Positions 36,713 to 45,914 of a stretch of 64,000 nt of DNA are shown here, piece by piece. The stretch spans positions 620,001 through 684,000 of the forward strand of contig NZ_NHMP01000001.1 in NCBI RefSeq assembly GCF_002221595.1, read 5' to 3'. Positions within the stretch are counted from its first letter, which is position 1, and each line of letters begins with the position of its first letter. The notes under the pieces are model-generated. The model did no database searches and was not told where the DNA came from. It saw nothing but the letters and a program-made list of their open reading frames with translations. This DNA comes from Turicimonas muris. Its GTDB lineage: Bacteria > Pseudomonadota > Gammaproteobacteria > Burkholderiales > Burkholderiaceae_F. The position numbers were made by a program, and so were the translations under genes.

Positions 36713-37267
36713 TCAAGGGTCTTCGCTAATCTGTACTTTTTGTTTGAAAATATCCTCTTTTCTTCTTAGCTTAGAAACCACGGAATCTTTATACATCAGA
36801 TAGCGGGAGTGCTCAGATACGGAAGAAGATCCTTCTTGGTGCTTCCTTACCTGAGAAAACCATTCTGAATCAAAAATATCGTCAGCAAGGACATATCGGA
36901 TTGCTTTTCCACGGTAGCCAATTTCAAAATACATGAAGCCTTCTGCGGCAGAAGCCGGTGCAGCTGGTGCATTGCTCCGTGCCTTATCGGGATCGTAAAG
37001 GTAACGCCTTTCGCTGACCGCTCGTGTCAAGTATTCAAAACCGTCTTTGACACCCGGCCCAGAATGGCCCGAGATGACGGTGAAGTCCTTGCGGCATGGA
37101 ATTTCATTTGGAGACAAATCTTTTATAGCCTCTTTCATCAAACGAAAAACTAACGCACTGGCAATCAAAGCACGCGGGCCGGCAAAACGATAAAGATCAT
37201 CTTCACGATATCCAATGATGCCTTCTGGTTCTTTGAAGATTAGAAAATCTTTGATATTGGAATACAT
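36713..37267 (-). CDS. Hypothetical protein, partner gene of the substrate-binding protein (weak FmdE-like signature)
   Basis: The 184-aa cytoplasmic-looking protein has no signal peptide. The middle part reads TVISGHSGPGVKDGFEYLTRAV; the GH..PG...G pattern faintly recalls FmdE-type domains (GH.CPG), but the Cys is absent, so this is only a suggestion. It starts 2 bases after the stop of the substrate-binding protein gene, so the two are translated together and share the Fur box upstream of that gene. An Ala/Pro patch (SNAPAAPASAA) interrupts the middle. Confidence 0.6.
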   Translation of the reverse strand: MYSNIKDFLIFKEPEGIIGYREDDLYRFAGPRALIASALVFRLMKEAIKDLSPNEIPCRKDFTVISGHSGPGVKDGFEYLTRAVSERRYLYDPDKARSNAPAAPASAAEGFMYFEIGYRGKAIRYVLADDIFDSEWFSQVRKHQEGSSSVSEHSRYLMYKDSVVSKLRRKEDIFKQKVQISEDP

Positions 37268-37269
37268 TT

Positions 37270-38214
37270 TTATTTCAGAGCTGAAGGAAGGACTAAGGAT
37301 TTAACATCAACTTTCTTTTCCATCATTTTGTTGTCGAATAAGAAATCTTGGTCTTTTTGAAGGCCCTCGATATCTTTCTCACTTAAGGTGTTGTAATAGT
37401 TAGACCAGGAAGCAAGTTTGCGGGCATCATCCATATCTATACCATGCTCTTTAGCTCCTAAACCGATAGCTTCTTCAGGATTCTTTTTAATCCAGTCCAA
37501 AGCTTCTCTCTGAACCTTTACTACTGTATCGAGAACCTCAGGATACTTCTTTGCAAAATCTTCTGTAACGGTGGTAACAAGGTTCACGTTAACCAAATCT
37601 TTTGCCGTTGTAATGACTTTGGTTCCGGATTTTTCGGCTTTGATAACGCCGCTTGCAGCTAATAATGCAGCATCCACCCTACCTGCCAGCAACGCGGCCA
37701 GAGCCGTTGGTTGATCCATAGAAATAAACTCAACATCTTTGATGCTCATTCCTTCCTTATTTAAGGCGGCAACGAGCAGCTGATGAAGCACAGTACCTTT
37801 TGGTCCTACGATTTTCTTACCTTTGAGATCTTTGATGGATTGGATGGCTTCTGGTTTTCCAACAATCGCGAAAGTGTCGGCCGGATGTGAAACACCGGTA
37901 GCAATTAATATTTTATTGCCGACACCATTAGCCATTAATAGAGAGGAAGTATTCATCACAGCGGAAATATCAATAGATTTTCCAGCCATAGCTTGAGTTT
38001 GTTTAGAGCCGGAGGTAATTGTTTTCCAATTTATCTTAATGTTGTCCTTTTCAAATGCTTTTTCAAGCATTCCTTTCTCTTTCATAACAATATTCTGTAG
38101 GTTGAAAGGAGCTTTGACATAAACGATATTGATTTCCTTTGGCAAATCGGCAGCGAAACAAAGGGAAGCAGAGAATAATCCTGCAAAAAGTACAGACAAA
38201 GAAGTTCTAAACAT
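37270..38214 (-). CDS. Periplasmic ABC substrate-binding protein (NitT/TauT/SsuA type)
   Basis: The 314-aa protein has a signal peptide (residues 1-21, ending SLCFAA). The fold pattern is that of SsuA/TauA/NMT1-like binding proteins: INIVYVKAPFNLQNIVMKEKGMLEKAF, then GSKQTQAMAGKSIDIS, DLKGKKIVGPKGTVLHQLL, and ALAALLAGRVDAALL. No permease or ATPase gene is nearby, so it must use a transporter encoded elsewhere or act alone. A perfect 15-base Fur box is 25 bases upstream of the ATG, so expression is probably repressed when iron is plentiful. The substrate is unknown; an iron- or metal-linked compound is an inference from regulation. Confidence 0.85.
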   Translation of the reverse strand: MFRTSLSVLFAGLFSASLCFAADLPKEINIVYVKAPFNLQNIVMKEKGMLEKAFEKDNIKINWKTITSGSKQTQAMAGKSIDISAVMNTSSLLMANGVGNKILIATGVSHPADTFAIVGKPEAIQSIKDLKGKKIVGPKGTVLHQLLVAALNKEGMSIKDVEFISMDQPTALAALLAGRVDAALLAASGVIKAEKSGTKVITTAKDLVNVNLVTTVTEDFAKKYPEVLDTVVKVQREALDWIKKNPEEAIGLGAKEHGIDMDDARKLASWSNYYNTLSEKDIEGLQKDQDFLFDNKMMEKKVDVKSLVLPSALK

Positions 38215-38238
38215 GGCTAATAAAACAATAAATGAAAA

Positions 38239-38253
38239 TGATAATGATTATCA
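38239..38253. promoter_or_regulatory. Fur box (7-1-7 palindrome)
   Basis: TGATAATGATTATCA is an exact match to the minimal 7-1-7 Fur operator TGATAATnATTATCA. It lies 25 bases upstream of the - strand start at 38214, in an AT-rich promoter region. Confidence 0.8.
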
Positions 38254-38409
38254 TATCAATTATTTGAATAATTTCATATAGTAAAAAGACTACAGGGTTA
38301 TTTCAAAAGAAACAGAAAGTTACGCTAGCTAACGGAAAGAGTCTTAAAAGGAAGGATGACGGTAGTGAGGAAAAAAGAAGCCGAGTTAGGAAGTATAGGC
38401 TATAACAAA

Positions 38410-38432
38410 AAGCCTCGCGGTCGGCGAGGCTT
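38410..38432 (-). terminator. Rho-independent terminator of the secreted-protein gene
   Basis: Perfect 9-bp stem AAGCCTCGC/GCGAGGCTT with loop GGTCG. On the - strand the stem runs into TTTTTGTTA. Confidence 0.85.
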
Positions 38433-38449
38433 CAATGAAGGACGGAATG

Positions 38450-39505
38450 TTACAGTCCAAGAGCTTTTGTAGCAGCGTCAGCGGCTACATTGTTGAATAA
38501 ATAGTTCTGACCTTGAACTGCTGCACCTTTGGCATAGTAACGGCCTGGTCTGAATACATGGTCGCCTTTAGCCGGTGCAATGAAGGCAATCTTAGCAACC
38601 CCGTTTTCATGAATCTTGAGGCCGCAGTCTCGCGGATCAACATTGGACGGAAGTGTTAAAACAACAGCAGAGGAGTTCTTGGTTGTGACAGCATTCCAGT
38701 TTCCGCTGGCAACAGCTGGTTCTCCTGTCGGCTTGCAGAAAATAGTGTCTCTTCTGACCGGAAGAATCTTGTATGTACCTGTTGTAGCTTTTGGAGCAGA
38801 CGGGTCAAAGACGATGCCGTAGGCGTGAGAATCCATTCTGGATTCGTAGTTCAAACAGTAAGGAACAGTTCTGAAGTTCTCAATGATTTCTCGTGAGGCC
38901 TTAGCATTAGTAAAGGATTCGTTTACAGGAAGAACCATTTCACCATTTACGAATTTAGTAACGGCCTGGTAAGCAATTGAGCCTTCCGGGAATTTAGAGT
39001 TTCCAACTTTTTCAGAATCATTGCTGGTTTTGCCGTCGCGGGTCTTGAGATAGTCTGCAATTTTTTGACCGCTGACGTCAATGGCACGAAGATTCAAGTC
39101 AATAATGACAGGTGTCTTTGGATGACCGAAAGTGAATTGAGCATCTCCGTTTTTAAGGAATGTAACTCCAGCGGCTTTATCCAAGGCAACTTTGCCGTTT
39201 TTGGTAACCACGTTGCCGGCATCGAGTTGGCTTCCAAATAAAGTGCCGGTACCTTCTTTCTGGACCAAGTTATAGCGTGTGCCCCGCTTAGTGGAGACTG
39301 GCACAACTTCCCAAGCAGAGACTTTACGTCCATCGATCGAATAAACTTCTTTTTGAAGAATCTGAGAAGTAGTCAACGGCAAAACGGCCGGTTCTTTAGC
39401 AGAGGAACCAAAAAGGTCGGAAAGAAAGTCAGCATGACTGGCTGGTGCGACTGCGAGCATGGCAGCTGCAATACCGGCTTGACAGGTAAGAACTTTAAAC
39501 TTCAT
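38450..39505 (-). CDS. Secreted hypothetical protein (351 aa)
   Basis: It has a clear Sec signal peptide (MKFKVLTCQAGIAAAMLAVA then PASHA-DFL). The mature protein has about 325 residues and no family I recognise. It contains four Cys in its second half (VPYCLNYES, DTIFCKPTG, PRDCGLKI and others), fitting disulfides in the periplasm or outside the cell. It is rich in Thr, Val and Gly. It is monocistronic with a strong terminator. The reverse-complement RBS (aggaat) is close to the ATG. Confidence 0.7.
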   Translation of the reverse strand: MKFKVLTCQAGIAAAMLAVAPASHADFLSDLFGSSAKEPAVLPLTTSQILQKEVYSIDGRKVSAWEVVPVSTKRGTRYNLVQKEGTGTLFGSQLDAGNVVTKNGKVALDKAAGVTFLKNGDAQFTFGHPKTPVIIDLNLRAIDVSGQKIADYLKTRDGKTSNDSEKVGNSKFPEGSIAYQAVTKFVNGEMVLPVNESFTNAKASREIIENFRTVPYCLNYESRMDSHAYGIVFDPSAPKATTGTYKILPVRRDTIFCKPTGEPAVASGNWNAVTTKNSSAVVLTLPSNVDPRDCGLKIHENGVAKIAFIAPAKGDHVFRPGRYYAKGAAVQGQNYLFNNVAADAATKALGL

Positions 39506-39731
39506 GAGTCATTCCTTATTCGTGTTGTAAAAGTGAGACTTTTTTATTCTGGCAATAATACTCTTTAGAAAGCTTCGCAGAAGCTTTTAAGAAAGAGCCG
39601 GCGGGCTATGACTGACTAAAATGGTTTTGAGGGTCAAGGTTATAAAGAGAAAATAACCCTTTTATGTAATAAATTTGTCATATTGGATATCTAACATAGG
39701 GTGGTTAAGTTATTTCTAAAATTATTACTAT

Positions 39732-42020
39732 ATGGACACTTTTTTAACAGGCATTATGCTGTTCTTAATGCTTCTTGCCTCGTTTAACCTATTTGTGGGG
39801 GTAAGTAATGATGCGGTTAACTTTTTAAGTTCCGCATTAGGATCGAGAGCAGCTTCTTTCAATAGAGTAATGTTCGTCGCTGCCGCCGGTGTGCTTTTAG
39901 GCTGTACATTCTCAAGCGGAATGATGGAAATCGCACGAAGCGGTATCTTTAATCCGACAATGTTTACCTTCTACGACGTCATGATAGTTTTCTTTGCTGT
40001 TATGATGACCGACGTACTTCTCCTTGACACCTTTAATTCTCTTGGACTTCCAACCTCAACCACAGTTTCCATTGTTTTCGAATTGCTCGGCGGCTCTGTC
40101 ATTACAGCTAGCTACAAACTTTGGATTACAACGGGATCTTTAGGAGGTTTAGGAGCCTATATCAATAATGAAAAAGCACTGAGTATCATCATCGGTATTC
40201 TTTCTTCTGTCATTATTGCTTTTACCTGCGGCGTCATTATCCAATGGATCGTCCGCATGGTATTCTCCTTTAAATTCCAGAAGGTATACCGTTATATCGG
40301 CGGTATTTATTCCGGTTTCTGTTTAACAGCTATTTTCTACTTCCTTGTCGTGAAGGGTGCAAAAGGTGCTTCTTTCATGACTCCGGAACTTTTGACCTGG
40401 ATTAATGCTAATACTTTCGATATTCTTCTTTACACCTTCTTAGGCACGACAGTTGTCATTCAGTGCCTCATCTGGTTCTTTAATTACAATGCACTTCGTC
40501 TTGTAATTTTGGCCGGCACATTCTCACTGGCTTTCGCTTTCGCAGGCAACGACTTGGTGAACTTCGTTGGTGTGCCTCTTGCAGCTTTGCAGAGCGTACA
40601 GATAGCTGACGCGGCTCATGCTTTGAACGGAGCCCTTACTCCTGAAACTTTTTATATGGGCGGGTTAAAGGAGAGTGTTCAAACTCCGACCATCTATCTT
40701 GTTATTTCCGGCTTAATTATGGTTGGAACCTTGTGGTTCAGCCCGAAGGCACGACGAGTTGTGCAGACAGCTATTAACTTGTCTGCCAGCGACAGAAACG
40801 AGAAAGAGCAGTTCGGCGCCACTGTAACAGGCCGTGTCATTGTTCGCTCAGCCTTGAGCGTCAATAAGATTGTTAATCAAATTCTTCCTCGTTCCGTCCT
40901 AACAGCAATTGATAACAGACTAGAAAAGCCTCGTTTGCAAAAGGGTGAGATCCCATTGCCTTTTGATCAGGTCAGAGCGTCTGTTAACTTGGTGCTGGCC
41001 AGTATTTTGATTGCAACGGCTACCTCCCTCAAGCTGCCTTTGTCAACTACCTACGTCACGTTTATGGTAGCCATGGGAAGCTCTTTGGCTGACGGTGCTT
41101 GGGATAGAGAAACAGCAGTTTATCGTATTTCCGGTGTCTTAGCCGTTATCAGCGGATGGTTCTTGACAGCCTTTACCGCCTTTATTTCCTGCGGTATTGC
41201 TGCTCTTCTTTGCTTATGGCTCGGTGCGTGGTTCATGATTCCTGCGGGTTTAGTAGTTGTTACTTTGTTAATTCGTTCTAACTTCTTGGCTGGTTCCAAG
41301 AAAGAACAGCAAGCAGAAGAGTTTCTTGACGAAAATATGACCCGTGAAGAGATTAGAAATCGTCTTAACAATGCTATTGGAAAAAACCTCGAACAGACTA
41401 TCAACATCTTCTCGGATGCCGTTAAGGCCTTGTTAGCAGAAGATTTGTCTGAGCTTGGACAATGCAAGAGCCGTTCTCAGGCTTTGCTGGATCATATCGT
41501 GCGTATGAGAAGTCAATACTATCTGATGATTATTCATGGTAAAGATGGTGATTACGATGCCCGAAACTATTACTACCGTACGTTCTCCAACATGAAGGAC
41601 GTGGCTCAGCTTTTAACAAAGGTAGTGAGCCAGATGGACGATCACATTGCTAACTCCCACTCTGTCTTCAAGGGTGTGTTGAGAAACAATCTTCTTAAGT
41701 CCATTAGTGATTTGAAGAGTCTTCAGAAGACTCTGGATAACTTTATCCTTTCAGGCTCAACCTCTGACGAAGTATTGCTGAGGTTATCCAATACTAACTT
41801 AGAAGAGGTCAATCTTTATCAGCTTGAATTGATGAAGCAGATTGATATCAATCAAATGCCTTTGCACCGCTCTGAGCTCTACTTGGCCCTCCTACAGTTC
41901 TACAGAGAAGTCGTGAACCGTTATACCGTTATTGTTCTGCTTCAGAGAGAACTAAACCATATGCTGCAGGATGAAGGTAAAGGAAATATTTCTTCTCTAA
42001 CTAATCCTGAAACGACCTAA
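39732..42020 (+). CDS. PiT-family inorganic phosphate transporter with a PhoU-like C-terminal domain
   Basis: The 762-aa membrane protein has two PiT repeats: VGVSNDAVNFLSSALGSRA near residue 23 and AFAGNDLVNFVGVPLAA near 278. Many hydrophobic helices run to about residue 520. The last ~240 residues are soluble, helical and charged (ENMTREEIRNRLNNAIGKNL..., NMKDVAQLL..VVSQMDDHI), resembling DUF47/PhoU-like regulators. It would carry phosphate by H+ or Na+ symport. The fusion of transporter and PhoU-like part in one protein is much longer than PitA (~500 aa). No strong Shine-Dalgarno; the region before it is AT-rich. Confidence 0.85.
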   Translation: MDTFLTGIMLFLMLLASFNLFVGVSNDAVNFLSSALGSRAASFNRVMFVAAAGVLLGCTFSSGMMEIARSGIFNPTMFTFYDVMIVFFAVMMTDVLLLDTFNSLGLPTSTTVSIVFELLGGSVITASYKLWITTGSLGGLGAYINNEKALSIIIGILSSVIIAFTCGVIIQWIVRMVFSFKFQKVYRYIGGIYSGFCLTAIFYFLVVKGAKGASFMTPELLTWINANTFDILLYTFLGTTVVIQCLIWFFNYNALRLVILAGTFSLAFAFAGNDLVNFVGVPLAALQSVQIADAAHALNGALTPETFYMGGLKESVQTPTIYLVISGLIMVGTLWFSPKARRVVQTAINLSASDRNEKEQFGATVTGRVIVRSALSVNKIVNQILPRSVLTAIDNRLEKPRLQKGEIPLPFDQVRASVNLVLASILIATATSLKLPLSTTYVTFMVAMGSSLADGAWDRETAVYRISGVLAVISGWFLTAFTAFISCGIAALLCLWLGAWFMIPAGLVVVTLLIRSNFLAGSKKEQQAEEFLDENMTREEIRNRLNNAIGKNLEQTINIFSDAVKALLAEDLSELGQCKSRSQALLDHIVRMRSQYYLMIIHGKDGDYDARNYYYRTFSNMKDVAQLLTKVVSQMDDHIANSHSVFKGVLRNNLLKSISDLKSLQKTLDNFILSGSTSDEVLLRLSNTNLEEVNLYQLELMKQIDINQMPLHRSELYLALLQFYREVVNRYTVIVLLQRELNHMLQDEGKGNISSLTNPETT

Positions 42021-42041
42021 TTAACTCATTAGGAAAAACAA

Positions 42042-42072
42042 GCCGGCAGTTAAAACCTGCTGGCTTTATTTT
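42042..42072 (+). terminator. Rho-independent terminator of the phosphate transporter gene
   Basis: Stem GCCGGCAG/CTGCTGGC (one G-U), loop TTAAAAC, followed by TTTATTTT. A group IIC intron begins 2 bases after it, at 42074, the classic insertion site of that class. Confidence 0.85.
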
Positions 42073-42073
42073 A

Positions 42074-42640
42074 GTGCGCCCAGCAGGGCATCTCTCCATA
42101 GGGTGCAAATCCCGAACCTGCCCGGTGAGGGGAAAGGTTAGCGACTCGGCAAGGGTTCAACGATGACGTTAAATCTGAAGGAAGCTGACAGCAAAACGCA
42201 TGTTCAACGGACAGGAAGCGGATATGAGGCGGTCTAGGCGTTTTTTTTTGAGGGGAGGGGGCTAAAGTACCCAACGCCCAATACTCATACAAGACCCTAG
42301 GACGTAGATCCGATGGACAGGCGGGAAAGAACGGCGTCATACCTGGGGAGGTCTGATTTAATGCTACCGGCTACAGAACTCGAGAGGGAACTGGATGTTA
42401 AATCAGAAGTCAGCCGAGGTCATAGTAGAGACAACTCGAAGGACTGAATATTAACATTGCGAGTAGAGGTGATTATTCTCACGACTGTTGCAGGAACTCA
42501 GACCAACGCTCTCAGAGCGTCTGTTACAACACAAGGCGGGCAGAACTGCGCAGTGCTGTAGACAGCCGAAGCAAGAGAAGCTAGTTATGGCGAAATCGCA
42601 ATGACGGCTTAATGACAAGCAGTCAAATTCAGGAAGAAAT
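42074..42640 (+). mobile_element. 5' fragment of a group IIC intron (domain I)
   Basis: It begins GTGCGCCCAGCAGGGC at 42074, directly behind the pit terminator. It reproduces conserved blocks of class C ribozymes in order: CATAGGGTGCAAATCCCGAAC, AATCTGAAGGAAGC, GATATGAGGC, ACCTGGGGAGGTCTG and AGAAGTCAGCCGAGGTCATA. No reverse transcriptase, domain V or domain VI follows. Sequence resembling intron ends by about 42460-42640, where the convergent autotransporter gene begins; the exact right edge is uncertain. It cannot self-splice alone. A T9 run (42241-42249) is in a loop region. Confidence 0.8.
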
Positions 42641-42659
42641 AGTTCTTCGCTTCTTTTGG

Positions 42660-45600
42660 CTAGAACTTCTTTCCAATAAATAGATTGGCACCAATGTTGC
42701 GAGCTTTTCCGGAAGCAGCTCCCCAAGCTTCAAGTCCGCCGTAGACGCCAGTCTTTTGTTCTAAACTGACTCTTAAAGAGCCTTCCATGGAATCTTTTTG
42801 GAAACTGTCAGTTCCGGCAAAAAATCTCGGAGAAGCGTCGGCAAATTTTGTGCCAATCTTGGCCTCGCTCGTTGAATAGCTATGGCGCCAGCCGAGCCAT
42901 ATATCGGAAGTTATCGATGTTTGGATAATTTGAGTGCTGCCTTGAAATTTAAGGCCGATCAAGCTTGAAATGTTTCCTCTATGGTGTGATGCGATGGATT
43001 GCGGAATGCCCGAGCCTTTCTCTGTGAAAGAAGGTGTCCGTAGCCAACTGTAATCAACCAATGCAAAAGGACCTGCTTTGATAGTTTCTGATCCGGCTAA
43101 GAATTCCGCTCCTGCTTGAGTACTGAAACCAAAACCTGTCCAGTGGCCTTTATAAGCACTGCCGACTGATTTTCTAGTTGCTTTGGCATCATTAACGCCG
43201 ACAAACATAGAGCCAAAAACTGTTAATCCATCAATTTTTTGGGGCAAGTATCTCGCTTCTGCTCCAATCAAAAATCTTGTTGAATCGTATTTGCTCCCGC
43301 TATTCTTTTCCTTCAGATTTAATTGAGCAGCACCGATAAATAGTCCGGATTTGACTTGGTCAGAAACTTTGGTTCTGTATCCTCCTAACACGCCGTACTG
43401 ATAAGTCCGATAGCCGTTGAGATAAGTCGAGTTAGCGGTAGAGCCTCGAGTGCCTAAAACCTTAGTCCAATAACCGTTCTCGGTCTGAGCCGAGAAGAGA
43501 AGGTTATTAATAGTTCGAAGCTGTTCTAAGTCCGCTTTCTGAGCATTCAGGTATAAATTTGGCAGCGTGTCTTGGAGAATATTGGATACCTCATTGTTTC
43601 TGGGATCGGAAAAATCTACTAACTCGATTAAATTATTCAAACCGTTGCTTAAGGAACTCTGCGACGCAACGGCATATAACGCATTTCCCAAAGAAAACTG
43701 AGCTGGTGTCTGGGCATATTGCGTGTAACTGTCGGGCAATCTCAAAATTTTTAAAAAGATGGAGTTTCCTTTTCTTTCTAATTCAGCGTCTAAAGTTCCT
43801 GAATTTTTAAAAAACTTAATAGCTTCCAAATCTAAGGATAATTTTGAGGGATCGCTTACTTCGATAAGTTCCTGAAGCTGGATTTGATGAAGACTATCAT
43901 TGACGTGAAAGCCTCTTTCTAAACCAAGTAAGATCTTGCCTTCTAATTTGGCTTCGTCAAGCACTTTCAGACTGTTGTGCTCGCCCTCATTACTTACAAA
44001 GAAAATGAGATTTCCCGACGGACTTTGAACGTAATGTCCAACCGTGAAAGGAGCCACAAAATCACCGGGAATAAAAGTACCATGATTTATTACTTTGTTG
44101 TTAACTGTGCCGTTGCCTAAAAGCGCACCTTCGTTTTGAACTAAGATGGAACTATGCACCAGCGTTCCACCGGAACCGTCGGCTCGTTTGCTAATGTCTA
44201 AAACGCCCCCTTCAACAACTGTCGGTGCGGAGTACGTGTTCGTTCCGGTTAAGACTAAAACGCCGCTTCCTTCCTTAATCAATCCGGGCTTTAACCCGGT
44301 GAAAGTTGTCGCCGCTCTATAAACACCTTCTTTGTATTCTTCGTGGTGGTACTTGTCATTCCAAAGGCTTTCGGAAATATCGTTGTTAAAGAAGGCTGTT
44401 TTTCCTTGGGTGTTAAATCTTTCAAAAGCAAACTTTTCGTTTCCGAATTCAGCATAGGATCGAATGTCTTCTGCCTTCATTCGGTTGACGTCTAAGCGTG
44501 CAATACCGTTCACAGCTTTGCCAACGTCAAGCATGCCTTGGCCAAACACTTCTTCTTTGGTGACTTTAACAAGTCTTACATACTTATCGTCGAACTTTTC
44601 TGTGCCGTCTTTTTCGTAATGGTCTTTGACGAAAAGGTCAATAAGAGTATTAAGAGAATAAGTTGGCCACGCAGCAGGATCGGCTTGGTATGTTTTGGTG
44701 ATAGCCTGAATTAGTTGCTCTTGGGAGGGTCTGTCATTGGAAAAGTAATAAAAGACGAGAACTGAAGCAACCGAATTATCAAAACCGACAAGAATGTCCG
44801 GACATTCAATATTGCTGTTAGCCGTTGTGAGAAGCGTATCGGCTAGTTGCTTTCCTGTCATCCACGGAAAAGCTTGAGCTACTAGGGCGGCAGCTCCCGA
44901 AACCTGAGGCGCAGCCATAGAGGTGCCGGATTTTAAGACGTACTTTCCGTCAATTACATTTGCGGCCAAAATATTGCTTCCGGGCGCGGTGATAGAAAAC
45001 AGTTCTGCACCGCGAGCTACATTAGAAAACAAAGAAAGGCCTGTTGGGCCGAAGACAATTTTTCCGTTTTCTCGACGCGTATCGAGAGGATTAGCTGAGA
45101 CAACGGTAATCCAGTTTCCAAGTTCGGAACCGTAATAGCGAGGGAGCATTCCGGTAAAAGAAGGATGGACCCAACCGTCGTTGGCCGCGGCAATGACCGC
45201 GAGACTGTTAGGATTGTTTAGAGCCCAGTTGACGAGACTGCCTGAATGCGGACGCTCACCCATTAACTTGGAAAGCTTTTTCGCTTCGTTTATGCTGTAC
45301 AGCTCACCTGTTGGAAGCTGATCTTTATTGAGCTCAGGTGAGGTCCAACTGTTGTTGAGAATTTTAATCTCAGGATGTTTTTGAAAGAAATTTTCGTTAT
45401 CCGGATAATAAAATTCTTGAAGTCCAATGTAGACCTGTCCGACAACATTCGAATCAAAAGCAACACCGTGCATTCCGTTATCGTCTTTTTTTGCAGCCAT
45501 GATGGAGGCAACATGGGTTCCGTGACTCACGGATACGTCCCAGACCGTTGGGAGAGGAAGTCTGTTTCCGTCCTTGTCAAAAGCTTGAACGACTTCAAAC

Positions 45601-45914
45601 TTCTCGGATAATTCCGGATGATATGACTGCATCTCAGTATCTAATAAACCAATCAACACGCCTTTTCCAGTGAATCCCTGCGCATAAGCAGGAGCTGCAT
45701 TGATTAAATCCAGCCCGTTCGAAGCGTAATACTCCGGCGTTTTAAAGTCTTGTTCAGTTGCGGCCAATGCGGCTAAAGGAACAAACAAAGCAGAAAAGAG
45801 TGCCAATACTTGGCGCTTTAATAAAGGAGACTTCTTATGTAAGAAAAAAAACTTAACAGAATGAGGTTTTGAACGGAAGATAGAGACTTCCTTTTTTTTA
45901 TTCTTTTTTTGCAT
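42660..45914 (-). CDS. Subtilisin-type (S8) serine protease autotransporter
   Basis: The start at 45914 is preferred: caaggcac upstream of ATG gives an RBS, whereas a GTG 33 bases earlier lacks one. The ~1084-aa protein has a long basic N-terminus before the hydrophobic signal (residues ~37-53). The S8 protease passenger has the catalytic triad Asp92 (LLDTEM), His131 (SHGTHVAS) and Ser332 (SGTSMAAPQ), plus oxyanion Asn245. A passenger-associated repeat (VVEGGVLDISKRADGSGGTL) and a C-terminal 12-strand autotransporter barrel ending in Phe follow. It probably processes itself or other surface proteins and host proteins. It is intact, unlike two of the adhesin autotransporters here. Its last codons face the intron fragment. 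Confidence 0.92.
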   Translation of the reverse strand: MQKKNKKKEVSIFRSKPHSVKFFFLHKKSPLLKRQVLALFSALFVPLAALAATEQDFKTPEYYASNGLDLINAAPAYAQGFTGKGVLIGLLDTEMQSYHPELSEKFEVVQAFDKDGNRLPLPTVWDVSVSHGTHVASIMAAKKDDNGMHGVAFDSNVVGQVYIGLQEFYYPDNENFFQKHPEIKILNNSWTSPELNKDQLPTGELYSINEAKKLSKLMGERPHSGSLVNWALNNPNSLAVIAAANDGWVHPSFTGMLPRYYGSELGNWITVVSANPLDTRRENGKIVFGPTGLSLFSNVARGAELFSITAPGSNILAANVIDGKYVLKSGTSMAAPQVSGAAALVAQAFPWMTGKQLADTLLTTANSNIECPDILVGFDNSVASVLVFYYFSNDRPSQEQLIQAITKTYQADPAAWPTYSLNTLIDLFVKDHYEKDGTEKFDDKYVRLVKVTKEEVFGQGMLDVGKAVNGIARLDVNRMKAEDIRSYAEFGNEKFAFERFNTQGKTAFFNNDISESLWNDKYHHEEYKEGVYRAATTFTGLKPGLIKEGSGVLVLTGTNTYSAPTVVEGGVLDISKRADGSGGTLVHSSILVQNEGALLGNGTVNNKVINHGTFIPGDFVAPFTVGHYVQSPSGNLIFFVSNEGEHNSLKVLDEAKLEGKILLGLERGFHVNDSLHQIQLQELIEVSDPSKLSLDLEAIKFFKNSGTLDAELERKGNSIFLKILRLPDSYTQYAQTPAQFSLGNALYAVASQSSLSNGLNNLIELVDFSDPRNNEVSNILQDTLPNLYLNAQKADLEQLRTINNLLFSAQTENGYWTKVLGTRGSTANSTYLNGYRTYQYGVLGGYRTKVSDQVKSGLFIGAAQLNLKEKNSGSKYDSTRFLIGAEARYLPQKIDGLTVFGSMFVGVNDAKATRKSVGSAYKGHWTGFGFSTQAGAEFLAGSETIKAGPFALVDYSWLRTPSFTEKGSGIPQSIASHHRGNISSLIGLKFQGSTQIIQTSITSDIWLGWRHSYSTSEAKIGTKFADASPRFFAGTDSFQKDSMEGSLRVSLEQKTGVYGGLEAWGAASGKARNIGANLFIGKKF

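Noticed and set aside
42241-42249. T9 run as another switch
   Set aside because: It lies in a loop of the group IIC intron RNA, not in a protein-coding frame.
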